A stretch of 6,371 nucleotides of DNA. Source: Desulfobacteraceae bacterium. GTDB taxonomy: Bacteria; Desulfobacterota; DSM-4660; Desulfatiglandales; Desulfatiglandaceae. The translations under genes and the position numbers were made by a program. Of the stretch, positions 1-6,250 are shown piece by piece. Numbering within the stretch: position 1 is the first letter of the stretch; each line of letters starts with the position of its first letter. Location: positions 1 through 6,371 of the forward strand of contig DAOWOF010000139.1 of the NCBI GenBank assembly GCA_030642205.1, read 5' to 3'. The notes beneath the pieces are model-generated. The model was not told the DNA's origin, searched no databases, and saw nothing but the letters and a program-made list of their open reading frames with translations.

Positions 1-1463
1 ATAACCTTGATATCAATAAGATCATCAATCCTGTTTTCAAATATATCCACACTTAACTTGCTGTTGAATTTAGTTGGAAGATACCAGACAAAACCAAAAT
101 TTACGCTCAGACCCTCTGATTCATTTAAATGGGGATTCCCATAGATATCAAGAGCCCCGCCTGCGGCTACACCAATAAAATCATCGTACATTTGGGCGAG
201 AGTCGGGATCTGATATGATTTTGCAATTGATGCTCTAAGTAACAAGGAAGATATGATTTCCCAGCGTAATGATAATTTTGGAGAAAAATTACTGCCAAAA
301 TCATTGGAATCTTCCATACGACCAGAGATCTTGAGAGTCAAGTCATGGAGAGGCTGGAGCGCTACTTCAGTGAAAAAGGCTGATGTCTTGCGGGATTTAT
401 TTATCCTGACCGATGAATCTATTTTATTGTCAAAATATGTTATTCCGCTTACAAAGGATAACCAGGACTCAAGATCATAACCGATATTGGCATGCAGTTC
501 AGTAAAGGTCGAATCTTTATCGCCATATCCAGCCTCACTTAGAGCTCCAATAAAATCATATACTGTTTCCTGCTTTGTATAATGTATGCCAGCGTCGTAG
601 CTCCATTGGTCAATTTCTCCTCTGACACGCGTTCCCAAATGGAGATCTTTTTTTTCTGTTGTACGAAAATCGTCTCCAATGTATTGGTAATCACGATTAA
701 ATTCCGAGTATCTCCACACCATATCCAGCAAACCTGATTTACCAATATCATAATTGAAACTACCGCCAGCGCCTGTCTTTTTAATATCGGGAAAATCCCA
801 TGGAATTTCTGAATCTCGGGAATAGTGATCCAGGTTAGAGGTAAAAGCAGACAGATTACAATATACATTGCCCATTGAAAAACCATTTGCCATATCTACC
901 TGATATTCATTTCCATCACTCCTTGATGAGAGTCCATATTGAGTTTTGACTGTCAAATCGTCAATATGCCTCCTGGTTATAATATTAACTACACCTGCCA
1001 CCGCATCTGCCCCATATCTGGCAGACGGGCCATCTCTTAAAACCTCAATTCGTTCAATCGTCTCAATGTTTATGTTTCCAATATCAGCGAAAGAATAACC
1101 CTGCATTGTAGGAAAGCTGCCCGGCAGCCTGATACCGTCAATCAGCACCAGAGTATGACTGATGTCCATTCCACGCATACGGATTGTTTGAACACCGGGT
1201 GAAATAGTCTGGTCCGGGGAGGTTACCAAATCAATTCCCAAAGTAATATCAAGGATATTTGCCAGGGTAGTGGCTCCAATATCCTCGATTTCATTTCGTG
1301 TAATTATCTGAACAGGAACTGTCAGCTTATCAGGATCAACAATGGAGCCAGGGGCTCCTTTTACTAATATATCAGGCAGCGTCAGGCTTTTATCCTTGGC
1401 ATTACCAGAAGTAAAAGGGCAAAAGATAAACAGAATAGATAAAATGATGATAATATAATTCAT
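1..1463 (-). CDS. TonB-dependent outer-membrane receptor, BtuB-like, C-terminus cut by the window edge
   Basis: Translating the minus strand from the ATG at 1463 gives an open frame of about 487 residues that runs off the left edge. Residues 1-22 form a signal peptide (hydrophobic IIIILSILFIF, probable cleavage after GNA). A TonB-box-like segment LTLPDILVKG (27-36) follows. The plug domain covers roughly 47-163 and carries family hallmarks: LVLIDGIRL (105-113) and ERIEVLRDGPSARYGADAVAGVVNIIT-type residues at 137-163. The rest is alternating beta-barrel sequence rich in Tyr, Asp and Ser. The family imports scarce ligands (corrinoids, siderophores, haem) across the outer membrane using TonB-ExbBD energy. 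The substrate is inferred as a corrinoid because the gene lies in the same direction behind a cobalamin riboswitch and one intervening gene. The Shine-Dalgarno is weak (GAGAGG, 15 bases before ATG), and 183 bases with a hairpin separate it from the upstream gene, so co-transcription is likely but unproven. The family call is very sure; BtuB-like substrate is moderate. Confidence 0.95.
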   Translation of the reverse strand, partial: MNYIIIILSILFIFCPFTSGNAKDKSLTLPDILVKGAPGSIVDPDKLTVPVQIITRNEIEDIGATTLANILDITLGIDLVTSPDQTISPGVQTIRMRGMDISHTLVLIDGIRLPGSFPTMQGYSFADIGNINIETIERIEVLRDGPSARYGADAVAGVVNIITRRHIDDLTVKTQYGLSSRSDGNEYQVDMANGFSMGNVYCNLSAFTSNLDHYSRDSEIPWDFPDIKKTGAGGSFNYDIGKSGLLDMVWRYSEFNRDYQYIGDDFRTTEKKDLHLGTRVRGEIDQWSYDAGIHYTKQETVYDFIGALSEAGYGDKDSTFTELHANIGYDLESWLSFVSGITYFDNKIDSSVRINKSRKTSAFFTEVALQPLHDLTLKISGRMEDSNDFGSNFSPKLSLRWEIISSLLLRASIAKSYQIPTLAQMYDDFIGVAAGGALDIYGNPHLNESEGLSVNFGFVWYLPTKFNSKLSVDIFENRIDDLIDIKV

Positions 1464-1604
1464 AAAGTTTATTGGGAACCTCTCGCCTAAGATATTAAAA
1501 ATAAGGATTTGGATAAGGTTAGGAGTAAAAATCAGAGCGTGGTATAAGTATATTGCAGATGGTTTTGCCGCTAACTCAGCCAAACATTTTTTTTAAAAGG
1601 GATG

Positions 1605-1636
1605 AGCTGCCCATCCGTGAAGATGGATGGACAGCT
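1605..1636 (-). terminator. Intercistronic hairpin, possible weak terminator or attenuator
   Basis: Just after the stop of the secreted-protein gene there is a 12-pair stem (1605-1616 with 1625-1636) with an 8-base loop. The single non-Watson-Crick position is C-A if read on the plus strand but a G-U wobble in minus-strand RNA, which suggests that the minus transcript is the folded molecule. No U-run follows directly; the next bases read CAUCCCUUUU. It may therefore be a leaky terminator that lowers receptor expression, or an mRNA-stabilising or processing structure between the two genes. Confidence 0.45.
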
Positions 1637-1646
1637 AAGGAGATGA

Positions 1647-2984
1647 TCATTTACAAAGAGCCATAGAGAGTTTATTCAGTATATTCTTTGATTTATTAAT
1701 TGTTCTGATTGCATCCTGATCAAAGATCCCCCTGGTACGAATTAAGGATCGGCCAATTGAGACTTTTAAAGCCATCATGGCAAATTCCAAAGGAATGGCA
1801 TCCTTCATGGGATCAATTACCATAGGCATCATCCCAAACATCATGGGCATCATTGCCGGCATTTCTTTCATCAGGCCAATTATTTCCTCTTTGGTCTTGA
1901 TATCCATAACCTGATTAAGGACAAACTGCATCAGGCCAAGCATTGGATCCAGCATTTTCATTTTGGCAAGAGCCATTTGAGCATGGGAAATTTCTGAATA
2001 AGCCTTCCTGAGATCAACACGGGCCTGCATCCTGTCCAAGAGATTAAAATGATTAATTCCTTCAGCAGCAAGATCAAGATGATCTCCTGCATCAGAGATA
2101 AATTGGCATAGATTGCTGATATTCGATTCTTCTGAATCAATAATAATTGGCTCATATATTACAGTCTCTGGTTCTTCCTCAGGGGGAACATCAATATCCC
2201 CTACACATGAAGTAGTGATCATGACAGAATCAATCAGGCTTATTTCGCTTAAATTATAAAGCTTTATGAAAATTTTTGAAGTATTGCCACTAATAAGGAA
2301 TCTGGCTGTATATTCGCACCACTCGCCAAACTGGTTCCCTTCACCTTCAAGGATCTTTATATTAATCCCTGTCATCTCAATTTCATCTGTATCGCCAATG
2401 GTCACCCTGTCCGGCGGAGAGGGAAGGCTAGTATCCTTGGTATAACTTTTCCCTGCCTCAACAAGCCTGCTTTCATCGACGTTGATAACAAAAGCAATCC
2501 ATTGAACCCAAAGTTCTTTTTCCTCACAAGCTGAAGCATCCACAGGGATTTCAAATAACAGGGAGGTCTCAGCCATGCCGCCGTAATAACCACATCGATC
2601 ATAGGATCCATAGGGGGGGAAATGAGCGCAAGTGCCAAAAATACCATCAGGAACATCCGCATGAATTAACTTGGGTACTCCATTTGTATTAACCCATTCG
2701 TCTCCAATTGCATCCGGTTCCAGAAATTCGATGTCCCGTCCGGGTATGCCCGGAGGTATATCCGTTGGGTCTCCAGGCTCCTTTGGGCAATGTAATTCAT
2801 CAATATTAAGGGCATTAAATTCCCAATTCTGATAGGTATAATCATCATTCGCGCTCCAGTCCGGGGCAGGACTTTCAGCGAATGCCATTGGCCCACAGAA
2901 AAAAAACACTGCCAACAGGGCAATAAGACCTATAAAAGATTGCATGGTCAGGCCCTGTCTTATGGAAGAAATAAATCCAGGCAT
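1647..2984 (-). CDS. Secreted protein with beta-rich N-terminal part and methionine-rich helical C-terminus, under cobalamin riboswitch control
   Basis: This 445-residue protein belongs to no family I recognise. Start: ATG at 2984 has a strong Shine-Dalgarno (AAGGAGA, about 6 bases upstream); the internal Met14 has none as good. Residues 1-36 form a Sec signal peptide with Arg9, a hydrophobic core at 15-29 and cleavage after AFA. There is no convincing lipobox at Cys30. Residues about 40-262 look like a beta-sandwich-type extracellular domain rich in Pro, Gly, Asp and aromatics. A linker with PPEEEPE (267-273) follows, then a mostly helical region (about 285-445). In 319-404 there are 19 methionines, including MPAMMPMMFGMMPM (375-388). 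The mature protein has eight cysteines (66, 119, 131, 153, 223, 260, 293, 444), an even number compatible with disulfides. It is the first gene behind the riboswitch and sits upstream of a TonB receptor. I infer periplasmic or surface location and a role in corrinoid or metal capture. No catalytic motif is visible. Confidence 0.9.
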   Translation of the reverse strand: MPGFISSIRQGLTMQSFIGLIALLAVFFFCGPMAFAESPAPDWSANDDYTYQNWEFNALNIDELHCPKEPGDPTDIPPGIPGRDIEFLEPDAIGDEWVNTNGVPKLIHADVPDGIFGTCAHFPPYGSYDRCGYYGGMAETSLLFEIPVDASACEEKELWVQWIAFVINVDESRLVEAGKSYTKDTSLPSPPDRVTIGDTDEIEMTGINIKILEGEGNQFGEWCEYTARFLISGNTSKIFIKLYNLSEISLIDSVMITTSCVGDIDVPPEEEPETVIYEPIIIDSEESNISNLCQFISDAGDHLDLAAEGINHFNLLDRMQARVDLRKAYSEISHAQMALAKMKMLDPMLGLMQFVLNQVMDIKTKEEIIGLMKEMPAMMPMMFGMMPMVIDPMKDAIPLEFAMMALKVSIGRSLIRTRGIFDQDAIRTINKSKNILNKLSMALCK

Positions 2985-3021
2985 ATTAACTCTCCTTTAT
3001 CCTTAAAATTTTGATCCGGAG

Positions 3022-3061
3022 AAAAAAAATCCCCGAATCGTTAATAAAACGATCCGGGGAT
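3022..3061 (-). terminator. Riboswitch expression platform: intrinsic terminator
   Basis: In minus-strand RNA the arms at 3048-3061 and 3029-3042 form a 14-position stem with one mismatch (A3036/C3054) and a 5-base loop. Eight U residues follow at once (3022-3029). It lies between the cobalamin aptamer and the Shine-Dalgarno of the secreted-protein gene, so it is the likely off-switch: ligand binding favours termination and absence of cobalamin allows read-through. The segment between aptamer and terminator also holds a small hairpin (about 3091-3120, CTTCA/TGAAG core). Confidence 0.92.
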
Positions 3062-3123
3062 ATCCCTTTTTTATCCTGATCAGATCTTTTAAGGCGACCC
3101 TTCACCACGAGTTGAAGCCTAAC

Positions 3124-3326
3124 ATTCAGGCAGGTCTTCTGACTTGCGGATCACTCTACTGACTGTGCCTTCCCATCAATATTATATCAACAGTGGCATA
3201 TTGAGGTCTTTGCAGAAATGGATATTTTACAAAGGCCTCGCAACAGCGTTCGTCCCCGATTACAGCGACGGGCTCGTCCCCGATTTTAACGGGGTTCCCT
3301 TTTAAACTTATTTTGAGTACCTGAAT
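3124..3326 (-). promoter_or_regulatory. Cobalamin riboswitch
   Basis: Minus-strand RNA shows the conserved features of the cobalamin aptamer in order. There is an AAAGGGAA segment near 3294-3302, the core with GCUGUAAUCGGGGACGA, the B12-box element GCCACUG near 3193-3199, GAUGGGAAGGC, and the terminal AGUCAGAAGACCUGCCUG (3127-3144). The two ends close as a perfect 7-pair P1: AUUCAGG (3320-3326) with CCUGAAU (3124-3130). Such elements sense adenosylcobalamin or related corrinoids and repress uptake or synthesis genes. Here it is followed by an intrinsic terminator and then the secreted-protein and TonB-receptor genes, so control is probably at transcription termination. Which corrinoid it prefers cannot be read from this sequence alone. 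Confidence 0.97.
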
Positions 3327-3339
3327 AATTTTGTTATTT

Positions 3340-3369
3340 AGCATATTTTAGAAAACAATAATTTGTCAA
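3340..3369 (-). promoter_or_regulatory. Sigma70-type promoter for the riboswitch transcript
   Basis: Minus strand: a perfect -35 TTGACA (3364-3369), an 18-base AT-rich spacer, and -10 TATGCT (3340-3345, four of six consensus bases). The predicted transcript start would be about 3333, a few bases before the first P1 base of the riboswitch, which is what such a leader needs. The position makes this convincing despite the imperfect -10. Confidence 0.7.
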
Positions 3370-3410
3370 GTCTAAAAATTAAAATCCTGATATTTGACAT
3401 AAGTCCAGAC

Positions 3411-3668
3411 TTAAAGAGTGGAAGGGTCCAGCGGATTCTCATCTTTCTGCTTTCTAATCAGCCTTAAAAGGTCGATATCCATCCTGTTCTTTTTGTTCTT
3501 AAGTCAGGTTAAAGGTTTTTATATTCTTTTGGCATATTAAAGAGTTCCTTATTTAATCCTGCATTATCTATCTTCTTAACTATACAGATCACCGTAAGCT
3601 GTAGTGCCCAGGAGAACAAATCCTAAGAATGATATAAACGCTATTAAACTATGCTTTTTTTTATTCAT
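3411..3668 (-). pseudogene. Possible decayed small secreted-protein gene
   Basis: From ATG 3668 a signal-peptide frame ends at TAA 3576-3578. Directly beyond, a frame shifted by one base reads VKKIDNAGLNKELFNMPKEY and on to TAA 3509-3511. After that the original frame is open again from LKNKKNRMDIDLL to NPLDPSTL and TAA 3411-3413. The first and last pieces share the same frame and only the middle is shifted, with several stops between. This would fit one ancestral coding sequence of about 85 residues that has lost its frame twice. The alternative is chance short ORFs in AT-rich DNA. No protein family is recognised. Confidence 0.3.
3576..3668 (-). CDS. 30-residue signal-peptide-like ORF
   Basis: ATG at 3668 is preceded by a good Shine-Dalgarno (AAAGGA, six bases upstream). 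The product starts MNKKKHSLIAFISFLGFVLL and ends TTAYGDLYS: a basic N-terminus, a hydrophobic core and an A-Y-G type cleavage region, then only a few residues. It is either a tiny membrane or secreted peptide or, more likely, the surviving front end of a broken gene, because plausible coding remnants continue downstream out of frame. It lies just upstream of the riboswitch promoter. The ribosome site and signal peptide are seen; translation and function are not established. Confidence 0.4.
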   Translation of the reverse strand: MNKKKHSLIAFISFLGFVLLGTTAYGDLYS

Positions 3669-3760
3669 GATTAATCCTTTATGAACTTTAGCAATAAAAG
3701 GTACTTTGTAACTAGTACTTTTCTATTCAGCTATTTCAAGAATACTGATTTCAGACACGC

Positions 3761-3930
3761 GACACTGATTTGATTAAACTTTGCTGTTGAGCATATAAGA
3801 AATAGTAAAGAGAGAACCCATCAGAGTTAAACCTGCCTATTAGCAGGATTCGCTAACGTATCATGTTGCTTTTTAGCGGGTTCTTCCTCTACTCTCTTTG
3901 AGCTTTTCATGATTTAATCAGATTGGTGTT
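3761..3930. repeat. Imperfect inverted-repeat element with nested hairpins
   Basis: Outer 18-base arms (3761-3778 and 3913-3930) match at 14 of 18 positions, with a perfect TGATTAAA/TTTAATCA core. Inside them AAAGAGAG (3807-3814) pairs with CTCTCTTT (3892-3899), and AACCC (3815-3819) pairs with GGGTT (3878-3882). Two further hairpins lie within: CCTGC/GCAGG (3832-3836 and 3843-3847) and GCTAA/TTAGC (3852-3856 and 3873-3877). Another pair of matching 8-mers, CTATTCAG (3723-3730) and CTGAATAG (3945-3952), lies further out. There is no ORF inside. It may be a MITE-like element or a structured RNA with a branched fold; I match it to no known family. Confidence 0.5.
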
Positions 3931-4083
3931 GCTTTGGATAGTCTCTGAATAGTTACCTTTACTTTAAAGGTTGAATATTTAAATAGTTAGATTTATCGCG
4001 CCTTGAATAAGAGGCAAATTATTGTGTGGATTTTATTTTCATATTCATAATAGGCTGCTATCCTTTTTCATAAATCGTATTAT
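3931..4083. other. Intergenic stretch with no recognised feature
   Basis: This AT-rich sequence lies between the inverted-repeat element and the stop of the 76-residue gene. I see no coding frame and no convincing terminator for the ATPase operon. There is only a short GCCT/AGGC hairpin potential near 4001-4016, not followed by a T-run in either direction. Confidence 0.6.
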
Positions 4084-4314
4084 TTATTCCACCTCTATTT
4101 TTGTTGCTTTTTTCTTATTGGCACAATTTTTTTTCTGGTGAATAATATCAATCCTTTTATCTATCATCGATCTTATAGCCTTTAAAAATTCTATTCGTGA
4201 CTGTTGCATATGTGTATGAAATTGAGAGTTTGTTCCTATTTGTTTGCCAAAAGCGGAAATACATTTACCTATTGGGCATGAAATCTTCTCCTTTGCGCTT
4301 TCTTCTTTAGTCAT
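4084..4314 (-). CDS. Small soluble protein (76 residues) translationally coupled to the ArsA-family ATPase
   Basis: I chose ATG 4314 (MTKEES...) because AAGGAGA lies about six bases before it inside the end of the ATPase gene, and because ATGACTAA makes the start overlap the ATPase stop by eight bases. The longer frame from 4344 lacks this support. The protein is charged, has no signal peptide or membrane segment, and looks helical. It has CPIGKC (13-18) near the N-terminus, then SRIEFLKAIRSMIDKRIDII (39-58) as the most conserved-looking core, and a Lys-rich tail with C64. The family is not identified. The coupling implies stoichiometric production with the ATPase, so it is a candidate partner or client. 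The Cys13/Cys18 pair could bind a metal or respond to redox state, but this is only a suggestion. Confidence 0.85.
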   Translation of the reverse strand: MTKEESAKEKISCPIGKCISAFGKQIGTNSQFHTHMQQSRIEFLKAIRSMIDKRIDIIHQKKNCANKKKATKIEVE

Positions 4315-5500
4315 GATCATCTCCTTGAAAGGTAATTGCCACATATTGTTCTTCCATAGTTGCCTTTATTGATGTTGAAGCGGCTACTTGCCTTGGAAGT
4401 AATATATGTCTTTTAAAGCTGCCAATACGAATAATTAGCTCATCTGAAATCTTGTTCAGCTCAATATCCTTTTTAATAAGAAAAGGTAATTTTATAAGTA
4501 ATTTATATCCCCCCTTTTCTTTAATCAGATTATATGGTTCTCCTTTAAAAAAATGTTTCAATGGATCCTGATCAATATATATTTTATCAGCCAGGCCTTT
4601 TAGATTATCATAGCCTATTACTTCTGAGTTAAAGAGATTTACAGGAAAAATAGGTATGGGTCTAAATAATTCTTCCGCCTTTAAAATATATTGTTTCTGA
4701 AGTACACTCCAATCTTTAAAATATCCGCTCTCAGCATCATCCGGCAGAATCCTGTTCATTATAATGCCGTCAATATTCATTTTGTAAAGACAAAAATACA
4801 TAAAGGCTCTCTGAGTCTCTTTTAAAACAATTTTTTCAGGATTTGTAACAAGACGCACAGTTGTGATGTCGGGGTCAGAGAGGACCTTATCCACACCTTT
4901 TAATCGTTTAAACAAAGCCGCAATTGCTTCAAAATAATCATCTCCAGGAAGGGGAATATTGGATACTCGTTTGATTACAGGACGAGCATATTTAGCAATT
5001 GTTCTTTCCCACTTGAATATTTTTTTCATATACCATTCCAGGGTAGTAGGCATACTTATAAATCTCAGGGACTCGCCCGTGGGAGCGCAATCAAGGATGA
5101 TAACGTCAAACTCTTTATTATTAAAATAGCTATTAATATAAAGGAGCAAGCTTACCTCCTCCATCCCTGGCAAAATGGCTAGTTCTTCAGCAAGTATTTC
5201 ATCAATTCCGCTAGTATTTAAGATAAGTGAAATATACTTATGAATATCGCCCCAGTTTTTTTCGATTTCTTCCTGTATATCCATTTCCTGAATCCATAAA
5301 TTAGTTGAAACCTCAATTGGTTGACCTCTATTCTGATCCAGGAGATCATGTTCAAGATCAAAAATATCTGAAAGACTATGAGCGACATCCAAAGACATTA
5401 TTACGGTTTTATGACCCATTGCAGCAGTTTTAATTCCGGTGGCCGCCGCCATACTTGTTTTACCAACTCCGCCTTTTCCGGCAAAGAATATAATTCTCAT
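4307..5500 (-). CDS. ArsA/GET3-family ATPase with C-terminal Hsp20-like domain
   Basis: This 397-residue cytosolic ATPase of the SIMIBI class has a deviant Walker A GKGGVGKTS (8-16, signature Lys9), switch I DVAHSLSD (38-45, with Asp38 as the likely catalytic residue and Val where the family has Pro) and the conserved EELAILPGMEE (105-115). Switch II is DCAPTGES (137-144), followed by TNPEK (219-223) and MNR (248-250). Residues about 323-391 form an ArsA_HSP20-type beta domain (YKLLIKLPF onward). The only cysteines are 138 and 237, so neither the ArsA arsenite triad nor the GET3 zinc CxxC is present, and no ars genes are near. A role in handling hydrophobic or membrane proteins, as proposed for GET3-like proteins with an alpha-crystallin domain, is more plausible than arsenite efflux. 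The start ATG 5500 has GGAG eight bases upstream. The gene overlaps the downstream 76-residue gene. Confidence 0.93.
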   Translation of the reverse strand: MRIIFFAGKGGVGKTSMAAATGIKTAAMGHKTVIMSLDVAHSLSDIFDLEHDLLDQNRGQPIEVSTNLWIQEMDIQEEIEKNWGDIHKYISLILNTSGIDEILAEELAILPGMEEVSLLLYINSYFNNKEFDVIILDCAPTGESLRFISMPTTLEWYMKKIFKWERTIAKYARPVIKRVSNIPLPGDDYFEAIAALFKRLKGVDKVLSDPDITTVRLVTNPEKIVLKETQRAFMYFCLYKMNIDGIIMNRILPDDAESGYFKDWSVLQKQYILKAEELFRPIPIFPVNLFNSEVIGYDNLKGLADKIYIDQDPLKHFFKGEPYNLIKEKGGYKLLIKLPFLIKKDIELNKISDELIIRIGSFKRHILLPRQVAASTSIKATMEEQYVAITFQGDDHD

Positions 5501-5570
5501 AATATTTTCTCCAATTCAAGGAAGCATAAAAACGGAAAATTCAGCAACTGTTGTTGAAGCAAGGGGATTA

Positions 5571-5608
5571 AGTTAATAATCATGGATTAAGATCCATAAT
5601 TATTAACT
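5571..5608. repeat. Near-perfect 17+17 base inverted repeat upstream of the ATPase operon
   Basis: AGTTAATAATCATGGAT (5571-5587) and its inverted copy (5592-5608) match at 16 of 17 positions around a 4-base centre (TAAG). It lies about 70 bases upstream of the ATPase start. There is no T-run on the minus-strand 3' side, so it is not a typical terminator; a dimeric-regulator operator or a leader hairpin is more likely. No regulator is encoded in the window. Confidence 0.7.
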
Positions 5609-5729
5609 ATTTAAATCTTTCCGCGTTATTCAGACTCGCAATAGCCAGGATAAGCAGCCTTTACGCCTTGTCCTTGATGCTCATTGCTTACCGGAAAAAA
5701 CTCAATTTATAATCTTCTGAGGCATAGAT

Positions 5730-6243
5730 CTAAAATTCAGTTGTTAAAAAGAGTTTGAAACTTCTACCAGGCTGTATTCTCTGAAAAGACATTGGCTCTG
5801 TATATGCTTTATTTAAAATATTTTCAATAGCAAACAGAATGGTATTTTTATCTCCGACAAAGCTCTCTTTCAAACTAAAACCTGTTCTAAAATTAAAATA
5901 GGCAAATGCCGGCAAGGGTGTAAAAACAGGCATAATAGAAACCATATCATCCATAGCTACCCCTGCCTTGATTTGTCTGTCTACTCCATCATGAGCATCA
6001 ACTATTCTTGATTCCAGCTGAGCCCATTAATCATTAACTTTATAAAATTGTTCATTTTCATATCTTAGCCCAATATTCCCATTAAGAGGAGGAGTGCTGG
6101 CCAACTTTCTGCCGGTGATAGTATTTTTGCCTTTGCAATAAGCAATATTTGCGAATGATGACCAATTATCATTGAATGTATAGCTTACAGCGCTTTCAAG
6201 CCCCCATAATTCAGCCTTTCTTGTATTAACGAATTGAATAGCA
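5730..6243 (-). pseudogene. C-terminal remnant of a second TonB-dependent receptor
   Basis: One minus-strand frame encodes about 170 residues of receptor barrel. It begins NAIQFVNTRKAELWGLES (the usual mid-to-late barrel strand), passes NGNIGLRYENEQFYKVND, and ends with the C-terminal family signature IENILNKAY and a final PGRSFKLFLTTEF. The terminal Phe is typical for outer-membrane barrels. It is broken: TAA at 6027-6029 falls in frame between ND and WAQLES, with clear receptor sequence on both sides. At its 5' side a palindromic repeat (6251-6294) has entered, and the frame closes at TGA 6282-6284. Upstream of the repeat no receptor frame is recognisable. The open segment 5730-5954 is merely its last piece and has no ribosome site of its own. 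Ligand unknown; the stop could also be a sequence error. Confidence 0.85.
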
Positions 6244-6250
6244 TTTTTTT

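Noticed and set aside
253..480. 75-codon plus-strand ORF
   Set aside because: It lies opposite the barrel of the receptor at 1-1463, whose family motifs are unmistakable; no ribosome site or recognisable product.
539..886. 115-codon minus-strand ORF in another frame
   Set aside because: Entirely inside the receptor gene in the wrong frame; hydrophobic composition is a by-product of the barrel codons.
1958..2923. Three further minus-strand ORFs of 65-86 codons within the secreted-protein gene
   Set aside because: They are out-of-frame shadows of the 445-residue gene, which has the signal peptide and ribosome site.
3156..3344. 62-codon minus-strand ORF
   Set aside because: It is made of the cobalamin riboswitch itself; the conserved aptamer sequence and its P1 closure explain the bases, and no ribosome site precedes its ATG.
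3761..3930. CRISPR array or integron attC site
   Set aside because: There are no regularly spaced direct repeats and no attC core sequences; the symmetry is inverted, not tandem.
4315..4344. Earlier start for the small gene (MWQLPFKEMI extension)
   Set aside because: The strong Shine-Dalgarno lies between this ATG and the one at 4314, so the internal start is better supported.
4307..5500. Arsenite efflux ATPase (ars operon)
   Set aside because: The arsenite-binding cysteines are absent and no arsB, arsC, arsD or arsR-like gene is in the window.
5648..5692. Inverted repeat GGATAAGCA / TGCTTACC as a terminator for the receptor remnant
   Set aside because: The loop is long (28 bases), the arms differ by a one-base bulge and no U-run follows; too weak to call.
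5730..5954. Separate 74-residue gene starting MDDMVS
   Set aside because: It is the C-terminal end of the broken receptor; receptor sequence continues upstream in the same frame and no ribosome site precedes the ATG.
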